64,000 bases of DNA from Hydrogenophaga sp. IBVHS2 (GCF_002127215.1 NZ_NFUT01000003.1:124001-188000); one strand, 5' to 3'; counted from the stretch's first letter, positions 42,248 to 50,068 are shown. Numbers and translations: made by a program. Notes: generated from the sequence alone by a model not told the origin.

Positions 42248-42282
42248 AATTTCGGTCAAGTTGACGCAATTTCGGTCAACTT
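42248..42282. promoter_or_regulatory. Direct and inverted repeats upstream of accB (operator candidate)
   Basis: AATTTCGGTCAA occurs at 42248-42259 and 42268-42279, exactly 20 bp apart. Between and across them GTTGAC...GTCAAC (42260-42280) and GTCAA-G-TTGAC form inverted repeats. The block ends about 14 bp before the accB ATG. A variant copy in the opposite orientation lies at 42399-42415. Confidence 0.5.
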
Positions 42283-42398
42283 CGCGTGAACCTGCCAGGG
42301 GTCGCCGCAAAAGGTGCCGCAGTGTACACGAACCGACCGTGAAACACGCCACTGCCGGCCGGCGGCGACGGACGACCGGTTTGGGGACGATTTGAAGG

Positions 42399-42415
42399 AA
42401 GTTGGCCGAAATTCG
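42399..42415 (+). repeat. Third, inverted copy of the accB-upstream motif
   Basis: AAGTTGGCCGAAATTCG matches the minus-strand form of the accB-proximal motif (AAGTTGACCGAAATTGCG / ACTTGACCGAAATTCG) with one or two differences. It lies 8 bp before the tlpA stop codon. Confidence 0.4.
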
Positions 42416-42422
42416 GGGCTGC

Positions 42423-42950
42423 TCAGACCCGCTTGGCCCAATCGGCCAGATCGGCCTCGGAGACCTTGCCGATCTTGCGGTCCAGGATGCGGCCATCGCG
42501 CCCGAACACCACGGTGAACGGCAGGCCACCATTGCCGTTGCCCAGGCTGCGGCTGAGCTGGGTGCCGTCCAGCCCGGCCATGCCCACCGGAAACTCGATC
42601 GGCAGCTTCTGCAGGAAGCCGCGCACCGCACTCGGCTGGTCCACGGCCAGCGCCAGCAGTCCCCAGCCCTTGGGGCCGTGGCTGCGCTGGAACTGGTTGA
42701 GCAGGGGCAGTTCCTCCACGCACGGCGGGCACCAGGTGGCCCAGAAATTGACCAGCAAGGGCTTGCCCCGGAAGTCGGCCACCCGGACCGGTTCGCCGTT
42801 CGGCCCATCAAAGGCCGCTTCCCAGAATGCCAGTTCGGCCTCGCTGGCCACCGGCTGCGGCTGGTGGCGGCGGTTGGACCACCAGGCGCCGGTGCCGGCC
42901 GCTGCCAGGGCCACCGAGGCGCCGATCCAGTGTCGTCGTTGCAGTTTCAT
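42423..42950 (-). CDS. TlpA/ResA-like thioredoxin-fold protein
   Basis: A 175-aa membrane-anchored thioredoxin. An N-terminal signal/anchor ([18 protein letters not shown]) is followed by a thioredoxin domain with active site WATWCPPCVEELP. This is the TlpA/ResA class, which reduces periplasmic disulfides, for example in cytochrome c maturation. The ATG at 42950 overlaps the stop of the upstream gene by 4 nt. Longer open frames covering this region are antisense shadows. Confidence 0.9.
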   Translation of the reverse strand: MKLQRRHWIGASVALAAAGTGAWWSNRRHQPQPVASEAELAFWEAAFDGPNGEPVRVADFRGKPLLVNFWATWCPPCVEELPLLNQFQRSHGPKGWGLLALAVDQPSAVRGFLQKLPIEFPVGMAGLDGTQLSRSLGNGNGGLPFTVVFGRDGRILDRKIGKVSEADLADWAKRV

Positions 42951-43549
42951 GTGTCTTCTTCCAGCAGGGCGCGCACCGAGGCCATGTCGCCCCGGGGCTT
43001 GCGGCCCTGTGCGTCGGGTTTGAGGGCGCCGCGCAGGTCGTCCTGGTCGTGCACCATCAGGTGGACCAGCACCCACTGGCCCAGATCGGGACAGCGGCTG
43101 CGCAGCGTGAGCACGTCCACCGGCTCGCCGCGCCAGCCGGTGACCGTGCCGGGGTGGTAGTCCACCCGATGATCCAGCAGGGCCCACTCGGGTTCCTTGG
43201 GGTCGTCGCAATACAGCTGCAGGTGGATGTCGCTGTGCCGGGTGGCGGTACCGTGCCAGACCGCACCGGCCAGATGCGGCCGGAAGGCCTGCAAGCGCTC
43301 CATCCAGACCAGCGCCAGCTCCCGCAATGCCCGCAGTTCGGCGGGCTGGGTGTCGGCGCAGAACACGGCGATGTGCTCGCGCACGGCGGCCTCCACCTGC
43401 TGGTTGTCCGGCAGTGCGGTGCGGCTGCCCAGCCCCAGCTGCTTGACGGCGTGCCGCTTGGCCGCGCCGTACTCCTGCCCCTCCTCCACCACCAGGCGGG
43501 CGGCCACGGCGGCGATTTCGGCAGCGATCGATTCGGGGCTGGCGTGCAT
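42947..43549 (-). CDS. Hypothetical protein with nucleotidyltransferase-like motif
   Basis: An about 200-aa protein not assigned to a family. Helical N-terminal half (IAAEIAAVAARLVVEEGQEYGAAKRHAVKQL...), then GAVWHGTATRHSDIHLQLYCDD, which resembles the G-S/T ... S-D-x-D core of the nucleotidyltransferase fold, though the second acidic residue is His here. C-terminal half includes LLDHRVDYHPGTVTGW and VLVHLMVHDQDDL. I chose ATG 43549 because a CACAAT -10-like box ends 7 nt before it and overlaps the alternative ATG at 43558. Divergent from mpl and overlapping tlpA by 4 nt. Confidence 0.7.
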   Translation of the reverse strand: MHASPESIAAEIAAVAARLVVEEGQEYGAAKRHAVKQLGLGSRTALPDNQQVEAAVREHIAVFCADTQPAELRALRELALVWMERLQAFRPHLAGAVWHGTATRHSDIHLQLYCDDPKEPEWALLDHRVDYHPGTVTGWRGEPVDVLTLRSRCPDLGQWVLVHLMVHDQDDLRGALKPDAQGRKPRGDMASVRALLEEDT

Positions 43550-43586
43550 GGTCCGCATTGTGCCCGGCCCTCCCGGGACCGCCCCC

Positions 43587-43592
43587 TAGAAT
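43587..43592 (+). promoter_or_regulatory. -10 box TAGAAT, 6 nt before the mpl start
   Basis: TAGAAT, then CCGGGG, then ATG at 43599; identical in layout to the box at 5293. On the other strand, CACAAT (43557-43562) serves the divergent gene. Confidence 0.5.
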
Positions 43593-43598
43593 CCGGGG

Positions 43599-44984
43599 AT
43601 GCACATTCATATCCTGGGCATTTGCGGCACGTTCATGGGCGGGCTGGCCTCCCTGGCCCGAGAGGCGGGCCACCGGGTCACCGGCTGCGACGCCGGCGTC
43701 TACCCCCCCATGAGCGACCAGCTGCGGGACCTGGGCATCGAACTGATCGAGGGTTTCGGCGCCGATCAGATGGCCCTCAAGCCCGACGTCTGGGTCGTGG
43801 GCAACGTGGTCAGCCGCGCCCGGCTGCCCGACGGCACACCGAAGTTCCCGCTGATGGAAGCCATCCTGAACGCCGGGCAGCGCTACACCAGCGGCCCCCA
43901 GTGGCTGTCGGAAAACGTGCTGCAGGACCGCCATGTGCTGGCCGTGGCCGGCACCCATGGCAAGACCACCACCACCTCCATGCTCGCCTGGGTGCTGGAG
44001 GCCTGCGGACGGCAGCCGGGCTTTCTGGTGGGCGGCGTGCCGATGAACTTCGGCATGTCGGCCCGGTTGGGCCAGGGACCGGCCTTCGTGATCGAGGCCG
44101 ACGAATACGACACCGCGTTCTTCGACAAGCGCAGCAAGTTCGTGCACTACCGGCCCCGCACCGCCGTGCTGAACAACCTGGAGTTCGACCACGCCGACAT
44201 CTTCGACGACCTGGCGGCCATCGAGCGCCAGTTCCACCACCTGGTGCGCACCGTGCCCGGTCAGGGCCGTGTGGTGGCCAACGGACTCGAAGACAGCCTG
44301 GAGCGCGTGCTGCACAAGGGCTGCTGGAGCGAGGTGCGGACCTTCGGCGCCGCCGTGAGCGACTTCACCGCACAGGGCGAACCGCACGATTTCGAGGTGC
44401 TGCACCAGGGCAGACCCGCAGGCCGGGTGCAATGGGGTCTGACCGGTGTGCACAACCAGCTCAATGCGCTGGCCGCCATTGCAGCGGCCGACCACCTGGG
44501 CGTGGCGCCGGCCGACGCGGCGGCCGCGCTGGCCACGTTCCAGAACGTGCGCCGGCGCATGGAGGTGCGCGGCACGGTGGCGCGGGCCGGCGGCGACATC
44601 ACCGTGTACGACGACTTTGCCCACCACCCCACCGCCATCCGCACCACGCTGGATGGCCTGGCGCGCAAGCTGGGCCAGCCGCGCGGGCGCATCCTGGCGG
44701 TGTTCGAACCCCGCAGCAACACCATGAAGCTGGGCACCATGAAGTCGCAGCTGCCCTGGAGCCTGGAGCGGGCGGATCTGGCCTTCTGCCATTCGGGCGG
44801 GCTGGACTGGGATGCGACCGAGGCGCTCGCCCCCATGGGCCAGCGGGCACAGGTGTGCGGCGATGTGCCCTCGCTGGTGGCGGCGGTGGCAGCCGCTGCC
44901 CGACCGGGCGATCACATCGTGTGCATGAGCAACGGCGGATTCGGCGGCATCCACGCCCGACTGCTGCAGGCCCTGGCGGGCTGA
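43599..44984 (+). CDS. mpl: UDP-N-acetylmuramate:L-Ala-gamma-D-Glu-meso-Dap ligase Mpl
   Basis: A 461-aa Mur-ligase family enzyme that reattaches recycled tripeptide to UDP-MurNAc. N-terminal HIHILGICGTFMGGLASLARE (the Mpl version of the MurC G-x-G motif), ATP loop AGTHGKTTTTSML, central EADEYDTAFFDKRSKFVHY and NNLEFDHADIF, and C-terminal domain DDFAHHPTAIRTTL, FEPRSNTMKLG. Together with AmpD it supports peptidoglycan recycling. Length standard. Confidence 0.96.
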   Translation: MHIHILGICGTFMGGLASLAREAGHRVTGCDAGVYPPMSDQLRDLGIELIEGFGADQMALKPDVWVVGNVVSRARLPDGTPKFPLMEAILNAGQRYTSGPQWLSENVLQDRHVLAVAGTHGKTTTTSMLAWVLEACGRQPGFLVGGVPMNFGMSARLGQGPAFVIEADEYDTAFFDKRSKFVHYRPRTAVLNNLEFDHADIFDDLAAIERQFHHLVRTVPGQGRVVANGLEDSLERVLHKGCWSEVRTFGAAVSDFTAQGEPHDFEVLHQGRPAGRVQWGLTGVHNQLNALAAIAAADHLGVAPADAAAALATFQNVRRRMEVRGTVARAGGDITVYDDFAHHPTAIRTTLDGLARKLGQPRGRILAVFEPRSNTMKLGTMKSQLPWSLERADLAFCHSGGLDWDATEALAPMGQRAQVCGDVPSLVAAVAAAARPGDHIVCMSNGGFGGIHARLLQALAG

Positions 44985-44985
44985 A

Positions 44986-44999
44986 CCGCCCCGGGGCGG
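44986..44999. other. Perfect GC palindrome in an 18-nt convergent gap
   Basis: CCGCCCCGGGGCGG fills most of the gap between the stop codons of mpl and the next gene. It could act as a minimal bidirectional hairpin, but lacks T-runs. Confidence 0.3.
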
Positions 45000-45002
45000 G
45001 AC

Positions 45003-45323
45003 TCAGTACGACAGCACGTGCGAGGGCACGTCGACCGTCACCGCCGGTTTGGCCAACGCCGCGCTGGCGGCACGGGCAAACGCCATGGCCCATTCCCGGT
45101 GGCGGTGGTCACTGAAGCGGGCCTGGCCGGCGGCCTCGGCCACGCACAACACCTTGTCGGCGGTCAGCACCTTGCCGGTGGCGCGCAGCGGCTCACAGCC
45201 CAGCTCCACAAACTGATCGTCCAGCCAGTGGCGGGCCGCGTCGTGCGGCATGGGCTGCACTTCCTCCAGATCGAGCACGTAGCTGGCGGCTTCGCCCCAG
45301 GACACGGTGACGTGGCTGCGCAT
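45003..45323 (-). CDS. Conserved hypothetical protein, 106 aa
   Basis: Unrecognised small soluble protein beginning MRSHVTVSWGEAASYVLDLEEVQPMPHD. It is acidic and His-containing, without membrane segments or a metal motif. The ATG at 45323 is preferred over a longer in-frame start, since a GAGG element lies about 9 nt upstream and the longer part is low-complexity. It lies between mpl (convergent) and aroG (same strand, downstream of aroG by about 98 nt). Function not inferable. Confidence 0.6.
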   Translation of the reverse strand: MRSHVTVSWGEAASYVLDLEEVQPMPHDAARHWLDDQFVELGCEPLRATGKVLTADKVLCVAEAAGQARFSDHRHREWAMAFARAASAALAKPAVTVDVPSHVLSY

Positions 45324-45420
45324 GGCAATGAACCTCTTCGTTGGTGGGACCACAGCCATTGTGCTCAGCCCCGCCCTGGCGTCCACCGGAATAACCCCGG
45401 TGGCGCGCCGGCGCCTGCGA

Positions 45421-46545
45421 TCAGCCGCGAGCGGCCTTGACGGCTGCCGACAGGATGTCGAGCGACTTGACCGAATCGTCCCAGCCCAGGCAGGCGTCGG
45501 TGATGCTCTGGCCGTAGCGCAGGGCCTCCACGCTGTCCTTGCCCGGGGTGAACTTCTGGGCGCCGGCCTCGATGTGGCTCTCGATCATCACGCCGAACAC
45601 GCTGCGCGAGCCGCCGGCGATCTGGGCGGCGATGTCCTTGGCCACCTCCAGCTGCTTCTCGTGCTGCTTGCTGCTGTTGGCATGGCTGAAGTCGACCATG
45701 AGGCGGGGCGTGAGCTTGGCGGCTTCGAGCTCCTTCACCGCTGCGCCCACGCTGGCCGCGTCGTAGTTGGGCGCCTTGCCGCCGCGCAGGATGACGTGGC
45801 AGTCCTTGTTGCCCTTGGTCTGCACGATGGCGACCTGGCCGTTCTTGTGCACCGACAGGAAATGGTGGCCGCGCGCCGCCGCCTGGATGGCGTCGGTAGC
45901 GATCTTGATGTTGCCGTCGGTGCCGTTCTTGAAACCGATCGGGGCCGACAGGCCAGAGGCCAGCTCACGGTGCACCTGGCTCTCGGTGGTGCGGGCACCG
46001 ATGGCGCCCCAGCTGATGAGGTCGCCGATGTACTGGGGCGAGATCACGTCCAGGAACTCGCTGCCGGCCGGCAGCCCCAGGCGGTTGATCTCGATCAGCA
46101 GCTGGCGTGCGATGCGCAGGCCCTCGTCGATGCGGAAGCTCTCGTCCAGGTAGGGGTCGTTGATCAGGCCCTTCCAGCCCACGGTGGTGCGCGGCTTCTC
46201 GAAGTACACCCGCATCACGATCTCCAGCGTGTCGGCGTAGCGGGTGCGCAGGTCTTTCAGGCGGCGGGCGTAATCCAGAGCCGCAGCGGGGTCGTGGATG
46301 GAGCACGGGCCGATCACCACCAGCAGGCGGTCGTCCTTGCCATGCAGGATGTCGTGGATGCGGCGGCGGGTCTGGCTGATCAGTGCCTCCACCGGCGTGC
46401 CGCCGATGGGGAAGAAGCGGATGAGGTGTTCGGGGGGCGGCAGCACGGTGATGTCCTGGATGCGTTCGTCGTCGGTCTGGCTGGTCTTGTCGACAGGACG
46501 GGCATGCCAGGCGTCGCTGGCGGCGGGTGCGTTCTTGGCGGTCAT
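45421..46545 (-). CDS. aroG: 3-deoxy-7-phosphoheptulonate (DAHP) synthase, class I alpha
   Basis: A 374-aa enzyme of the AroF/AroG/AroH class that condenses PEP and erythrose-4-phosphate, the entry step of aromatic biosynthesis. Family motifs: VVIGPCSIHDP, MRVYFEKPRTTVGWKG, EFLDVISPQYIGDLISWGAIGARTTESQ and GFKNGTDG. Which aromatic amino acid inhibits it cannot be seen. The ATG at 46545 is preferred over the GTG immediately upstream, because AGGAG lies 6 nt before it. The 5' region encodes an aromatic-rich leader peptide and an attenuator, so expression should respond to charged Phe (or Tyr/Trp) tRNA. Confidence 0.97.
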   Translation of the reverse strand: MTAKNAPAASDAWHARPVDKTSQTDDERIQDITVLPPPEHLIRFFPIGGTPVEALISQTRRRIHDILHGKDDRLLVVIGPCSIHDPAAALDYARRLKDLRTRYADTLEIVMRVYFEKPRTTVGWKGLINDPYLDESFRIDEGLRIARQLLIEINRLGLPAGSEFLDVISPQYIGDLISWGAIGARTTESQVHRELASGLSAPIGFKNGTDGNIKIATDAIQAAARGHHFLSVHKNGQVAIVQTKGNKDCHVILRGGKAPNYDAASVGAAVKELEAAKLTPRLMVDFSHANSSKQHEKQLEVAKDIAAQIAGGSRSVFGVMIESHIEAGAQKFTPGKDSVEALRYGQSITDACLGWDDSVKSLDILSAAVKAARG

Positions 46546-46592
46546 CACAGGCTCCTCGGGGATCAGGGGTTGGCAGAAAAAGGGGAAGGGCG

Positions 46593-46626
46593 AAAAAAAA
46601 CCGCCGGGCTTGGGGCTCCGGCGGTT
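46593..46626 (-). terminator. Attenuator terminator in the aroG leader
   Basis: On the minus strand AACCGCCGG (46626-46618), loop AGCCCCAAGC, CCGGCGGTT (46607-46599), then T8. The left arm can pair instead with CCGGCGG inside the leader-peptide gene (46673-46667), reinforced by CGAGA/TCTCG (46665-46661 with 46635-46631), forming an antiterminator. Confidence 0.85.
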
Positions 46627-46647
46627 GTTTCGAGATTCGGTGTGCGC

Positions 46648-46719
46648 TTACAGGCTCGCCTCTCGTCCGCCGGGGACAGAGAACCAAAAGTAAAAGGCGA
46701 AGAAAGCAAAGCGCGACAT
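46648..46719 (-). CDS. Aromatic-rich leader peptide of the aroG attenuator
   Basis: A 23-codon open frame ending in TAA between tldD and aroG. The peptide begins MSR and then FAFFAFYFWF (six Phe, one Tyr, one Trp at residues 4-13), followed by SVPGGREASL. Ribosome stalling in the aromatic run would leave codons 16-20 free to form the antiterminator; a ribosome reaching the stop would cover them and let the terminator form. Too short for ordinary gene finders. An extended -10 (TGC-TACATT) lies 8 nt before the start. Purely sequence-based call. Confidence 0.85.
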   Translation of the reverse strand: MSRFAFFAFYFWFSVPGGREASL

Positions 46720-46727
46720 GAGGCCGG

Positions 46728-46733
46728 AATGTA
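46728..46733 (-). promoter_or_regulatory. -10 box TACATT (extended TGn) for the aroG leader
   Basis: On the minus strand TGC-TACATT is followed by 8 nt and the leader-peptide ATG at 46719. It begins only about a dozen nt after the tldD stop. Confidence 0.45.
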
Positions 46734-46745
46734 GCACAGGAATTT

Positions 46746-48206
46746 TCAGGCGGTGCCGCCCACGGTCAGCCCGTCGATGCGCAGGGTGGGCTGGCCCACA
46801 CCCACCGGCACGCTCTGGCCTTCCTTGCCGCAGGTGCCCACACCGCTGTCGAGCTTCATGTCGTTGCCGATCATCGTGACCCGGGTCAGCGACTCCGGGC
46901 CATTGCCGACCAGGGTGGCCCCTTTCACCGGGTACTGGATGCGGCCGTTCTCGACCCAGTAGGCCTGGCTGGCCGAGAACACGTACTTGCCGCTGGTGAT
47001 GTCGACCTGACCGCCGCCGAAATTGGTGGCATACAGGCCCTTCTTGATGCTGGCCACGATTTCCTCGGGCGACTTGTCGCCGCCCAGCATGTAGGTGTTG
47101 GTCATGCGCGGCATGGGCACATGGGCGTAGCTCTCGCGCCGGCCGTTGCCGGTGGGCTTCACACCCATGAGGCGGGCGTTCATCGAATCCTGGATGTAGC
47201 CGCGCAGGATGCCGTCCTCGATCAGCACGTTGCGCTGCGACACATGGCCTTCGTCGTCGATGTTGAGCGAGCCGCGCCGGTCGGCGATGGTGCCGTCGTC
47301 CAGCACCGTCACGCCCTTGGCGGCCACCCGCTGGCCGATGCGGCCGGCAAACGCGCTGCTGCCCTTGCGGTTGAAGTCGCCCTCCAGACCGTGACCCACG
47401 GCCTCGTGCAGCAGGATGCCTGGCCAGCCCGAACCCAGCACCACCACCATCTCGCCGGCCGGGGCCGGACGCGACTCGAGGTTGGTCAGCGCCTGGGACA
47501 CGGCTTCTTCCACATAGGCAGCCGCCATGGCGTCGTCGAAGTAGGCCAGACCGAAGCGGCCGCCGCCGCCGGAGCTGCCCATCTCGCGCCGGCCGTTCTG
47601 CTCGGCGATCACGGTCACCGACAGGCGAATCAGGGGGCGCACGTCGGCGGCCAGGGTGCCGTCGGCACGGGCCACCAGCACCACATCGTGCTCGGCCGCC
47701 AGACCGGCCATGACCTGCACCACGCGCGGGTCACGGGCTTTGGCCAGCCGCTCCACCTTCTCCAGCAGGGCCACCTTGGCGGTGCTGTCCAGCGTGGCGA
47801 TGGGGTCGATGCCGTCGTAAAGGGAGCGGGACTTGGCCACCCTGGACGCGGGCGTGCGGACCTTGCGCGACTGGCCGGCACCCGAGATGGTGCGCACCGT
47901 GCGGGCTGCGTCCAGCAGCGAATCCCAGGACAGGTCGTCGGAATAGGCAAACGCCGTCTTCTCGCCGCTCACCGCGCGCACGCCCACCCCCTGGTCGATG
48001 CTGAAGCTGCCGGTCTTGACGATGCCCTCCTCCAGGCTCCAGCCCTCGCTGCGGGTGGTCTGGAAATAGAGATCGGCGTCGTCGACCCCGTGGGACATGA
48101 TCTCGGCCAAGGCCTTCTGCAGGTGCGTGGGCGTCAGACCGAAGGGGTCCAGCAGGGAAGCCTGGGCGGTGGCCAGGCGGGCCAGGGTGGGTTCGCGTGA
48201 AATCAT
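46746..48206 (-). CDS. tldD: Metalloprotease subunit TldD
   Basis: A 486-aa TldD/PmbA-family protein. The zinc-binding motif HEAVGHGLEGD lies near the middle (GWPGILLHEAVGH), preceded by RFGLAYFDD and followed by NIDDEGH and GYIQDSMNARLMG; the C-terminus has KLDSGVGTCGKEGQ...VPVGVGQPTLRI. With PmbA (TldE, not in this window) it forms a heterodimeric protease that processes peptides such as microcin B17 and CcdA antitoxin. The ATG 48206 (MISREPTLARL) sits 6 nt after a TACAAT box. Confidence 0.96.
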   Translation of the reverse strand: MISREPTLARLATAQASLLDPFGLTPTHLQKALAEIMSHGVDDADLYFQTTRSEGWSLEEGIVKTGSFSIDQGVGVRAVSGEKTAFAYSDDLSWDSLLDAARTVRTISGAGQSRKVRTPASRVAKSRSLYDGIDPIATLDSTAKVALLEKVERLAKARDPRVVQVMAGLAAEHDVVLVARADGTLAADVRPLIRLSVTVIAEQNGRREMGSSGGGGRFGLAYFDDAMAAAYVEEAVSQALTNLESRPAPAGEMVVVLGSGWPGILLHEAVGHGLEGDFNRKGSSAFAGRIGQRVAAKGVTVLDDGTIADRRGSLNIDDEGHVSQRNVLIEDGILRGYIQDSMNARLMGVKPTGNGRRESYAHVPMPRMTNTYMLGGDKSPEEIVASIKKGLYATNFGGGQVDITSGKYVFSASQAYWVENGRIQYPVKGATLVGNGPESLTRVTMIGNDMKLDSGVGTCGKEGQSVPVGVGQPTLRIDGLTVGGTA

Positions 48207-48212
48207 CCGGCC

Positions 48213-48218
48213 ATTGTA
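48213..48218 (-). promoter_or_regulatory. -10 box TACAAT, 6 nt before the tldD start
   Basis: On the minus strand TACAAT-GGCCGG-ATG. No ribosome-binding site is possible in the gap. Confidence 0.45.
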
Positions 48219-48275
48219 AGAACCGGCCCCGGACATGCCCGCACCGGGGTTTTGCGCCCGGGAAAGGGGAGCAGA

Positions 48276-49430
48276 TCAGCGGGGCACGAGCTGGCGGGAG
48301 CGGGCGATCGACATCAGCATGCCCAGGCCCAGGCCCATGGTGACCATGGCGGTGCCGCCATAGCTCACGAAGGGCAGGGGCACGCCCACCACCGGCAGGA
48401 TGCCGCTGACCATGCCCATGTTCACGAAGGCGTACACGAAGATGTTCATGGTGATGGCCCCGGCCAGCAGGCGCGAGAACAGGGTGGGCGCGTCCAGCGC
48501 GATCACCAGGCCGCGGCCGATCAGGAACAGGAACCCGGCCAGCAGCGTGAGCACCCCGGCCAGACCGAATTCTTCGGAGAAGGCGGCAAAGATGAAGTCG
48601 GTGGTGCGCTCGGGGATGAATTCCAGGTGGGTCTGGGTGCCCTGCATGAAACCCTTGCCCCAGACCCCGCCGGAGCCGATGGCGATCATGCCCTGGATGA
48701 TGTGGAAGCCCTTGCCCAGCGGGTCCTTGGTCGGGTCGAGCAGGGTGCAGACCCGCTGGCGCTGATACTCGTGCAGCACCTTCCAGTCGACCCCGGGGGC
48801 GCACCAGGCGTCCTGGTTGAAGATGAGCACCGTCACCCCGATGATGCCCAGCACCACCGGCGGGATGATCAGCTTCCAGCTCAGGCCGGCAAAGAAGATC
48901 ACGAACAGGCCGGACGACAGCACCAGCAGCGAGGTGCCCAGGTCGGGCTGCTTGATGATCAGGCCCACCGGCACCGCCAGCAGTGCCCCGGCCACCACGA
49001 AGTCGATGGTGTGCAGCCGGCCCTCGCGGCGGTGGAACCACCAGGCCAGCATCAGCGGCATGGCCACCTTCATGATCTCGCTGGGCTGGATGACGATGCC
49101 CACATCCAGCCAGCGCTGCGAGCCCTTGCGTTCGATGCCGATCAGCTCCACCGCGATCAGCAGCAGCACGCCCATCGCGTAGGTGGGCAGGGCCAGCGAC
49201 ATCAGCCGCTGCGGCGGCACCTGGGCCACGACGAACAGGATGACCAGCGCCAGCGCCATGTTGCGGCCATGGGCCGAGAACCGGCTGCCGTGGTCGAAAC
49301 CCACCGAATACATGGTCACCATGCCGATGACCGCCATGACTGCAAAGGCCAGCAGCAACACCCAGTCGAAGCCCTGCACCACCGGCATCAGGCGTTGCAG
49401 CAGGGAGGGTTTTTCGATCACGACGGCCAT
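48276..49430 (-). CDS. rodA: Rod-shape glycosyltransferase RodA (MrdB)
   Basis: A 384-aa SEDS-family peptidoglycan polymerase with about ten TM segments. Motifs: QRWLDVGIVIQPSEIMKVAMPLMLAWW, IIKQPDLGTSLLVLSSG, the large periplasmic loop with DPLGKGFHIIQGMIAIGSGG and FIPERTTDFIFAAFSEEFG, and VGVPLPFVSYGGTAMV. It works with PBP2 in elongation; the mrdA gene would be expected upstream, but here yqiA lies divergently just 20 bp away. tldD follows on the other side, facing the same way. Confidence 0.96.
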   Translation of the reverse strand: MAVVIEKPSLLQRLMPVVQGFDWVLLLAFAVMAVIGMVTMYSVGFDHGSRFSAHGRNMALALVILFVVAQVPPQRLMSLALPTYAMGVLLLIAVELIGIERKGSQRWLDVGIVIQPSEIMKVAMPLMLAWWFHRREGRLHTIDFVVAGALLAVPVGLIIKQPDLGTSLLVLSSGLFVIFFAGLSWKLIIPPVVLGIIGVTVLIFNQDAWCAPGVDWKVLHEYQRQRVCTLLDPTKDPLGKGFHIIQGMIAIGSGGVWGKGFMQGTQTHLEFIPERTTDFIFAAFSEEFGLAGVLTLLAGFLFLIGRGLVIALDAPTLFSRLLAGAITMNIFVYAFVNMGMVSGILPVVGVPLPFVSYGGTAMVTMGLGLGMLMSIARSRQLVPR

Positions 49431-49450
49431 GGAGCGGCATTATCGGCGCC
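49431..49450. promoter_or_regulatory. 20-bp divergent promoter of rodA and yqiA
   Basis: The whole gap between the two start codons is 20 bp. CATTAT (49438-49443, plus strand, 7 nt before yqiA) and GATAAT (minus strand, 49444-49439, 8 nt before rodA) overlap on the same five A/T pairs, so one AT island would provide both -10 elements. Confidence 0.45.
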
Positions 49451-50050
49451 ATGACGACCCATCTGCTCTACCTGCACGGCTTCCGCTCCTCGCCACGGTC
49501 TTTCAAGGCGCGGCGCATGGCCGCTGCCGTGCAGGGCCGGGTTGAATGGCTGTGCCCGCAGCTGCCGCCCTCGCCGGCGCAGGCCGCGGCCGGGCTGCTG
49601 GACGCCACCCGCCACTGGCCACGCGACCGGATGGCGGTGGTCGGCTCCTCGCTGGGCGGCTTCTATGCGCGCTGGTTCGCCCTGCAGACCGGCTGCCGCG
49701 CGGTGCTGCTCAACCCGGCGGCCCATCCCGCCCGCGATCTGGCCCGCCACGTGGGCGAGCAGACGGCCTGGCACGACCCGGCCGAGCGGTTTTTCTTCGA
49801 CCCGGCCTTCGTGGACGAGCTGCGGGCGCTGGAAGCCGACATCGCCCGGCTCGCTCCGCAACACCCCACCAGGCCACAGGACCTGTTCGCGGTCCTGGCC
49901 CGGGGCGACGAGGTGCTGGACTGGCGCGAGATGCAGACCTTCTGCGCCGGCGGCGACATCCGCCTGCTGGACGGCAGCGACCATGCCATCAGCGATTTCG
50001 ACGACCACATCGGGGCGGTGCTGGCCTTTCTGGGCCTGCCTGCCGCCTGA
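49451..50050 (+). CDS. YqiA-type alpha/beta-hydrolase (esterase)
   Basis: A 199-aa alpha/beta hydrolase of the UPF0227/YqiA family. LLYLHGFRSSPRSFKA begins the fold, the nucleophile elbow is VGSSLGGFYARW (Ser), and the acid and His lie in DEVLDWRE and DGSDHAISDF. YqiA hydrolyses short acyl esters; the natural substrate is unknown. The gene is followed after 31 nt by the RNase II-type gene. Confidence 0.9.
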   Translation: MTTHLLYLHGFRSSPRSFKARRMAAAVQGRVEWLCPQLPPSPAQAAAGLLDATRHWPRDRMAVVGSSLGGFYARWFALQTGCRAVLLNPAAHPARDLARHVGEQTAWHDPAERFFFDPAFVDELRALEADIARLAPQHPTRPQDLFAVLARGDEVLDWREMQTFCAGGDIRLLDGSDHAISDFDDHIGAVLAFLGLPAA

Positions 50051-50068
50051 GCGGTGCAGGTCGCATGG

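Noticed and set aside
48219..48275. CCCCGG/CCGGGG hairpin with TTTT between rodA and tldD
   Set aside because: The T stretch is on the plus strand, whereas both genes are read on the minus strand, so it cannot terminate rodA.
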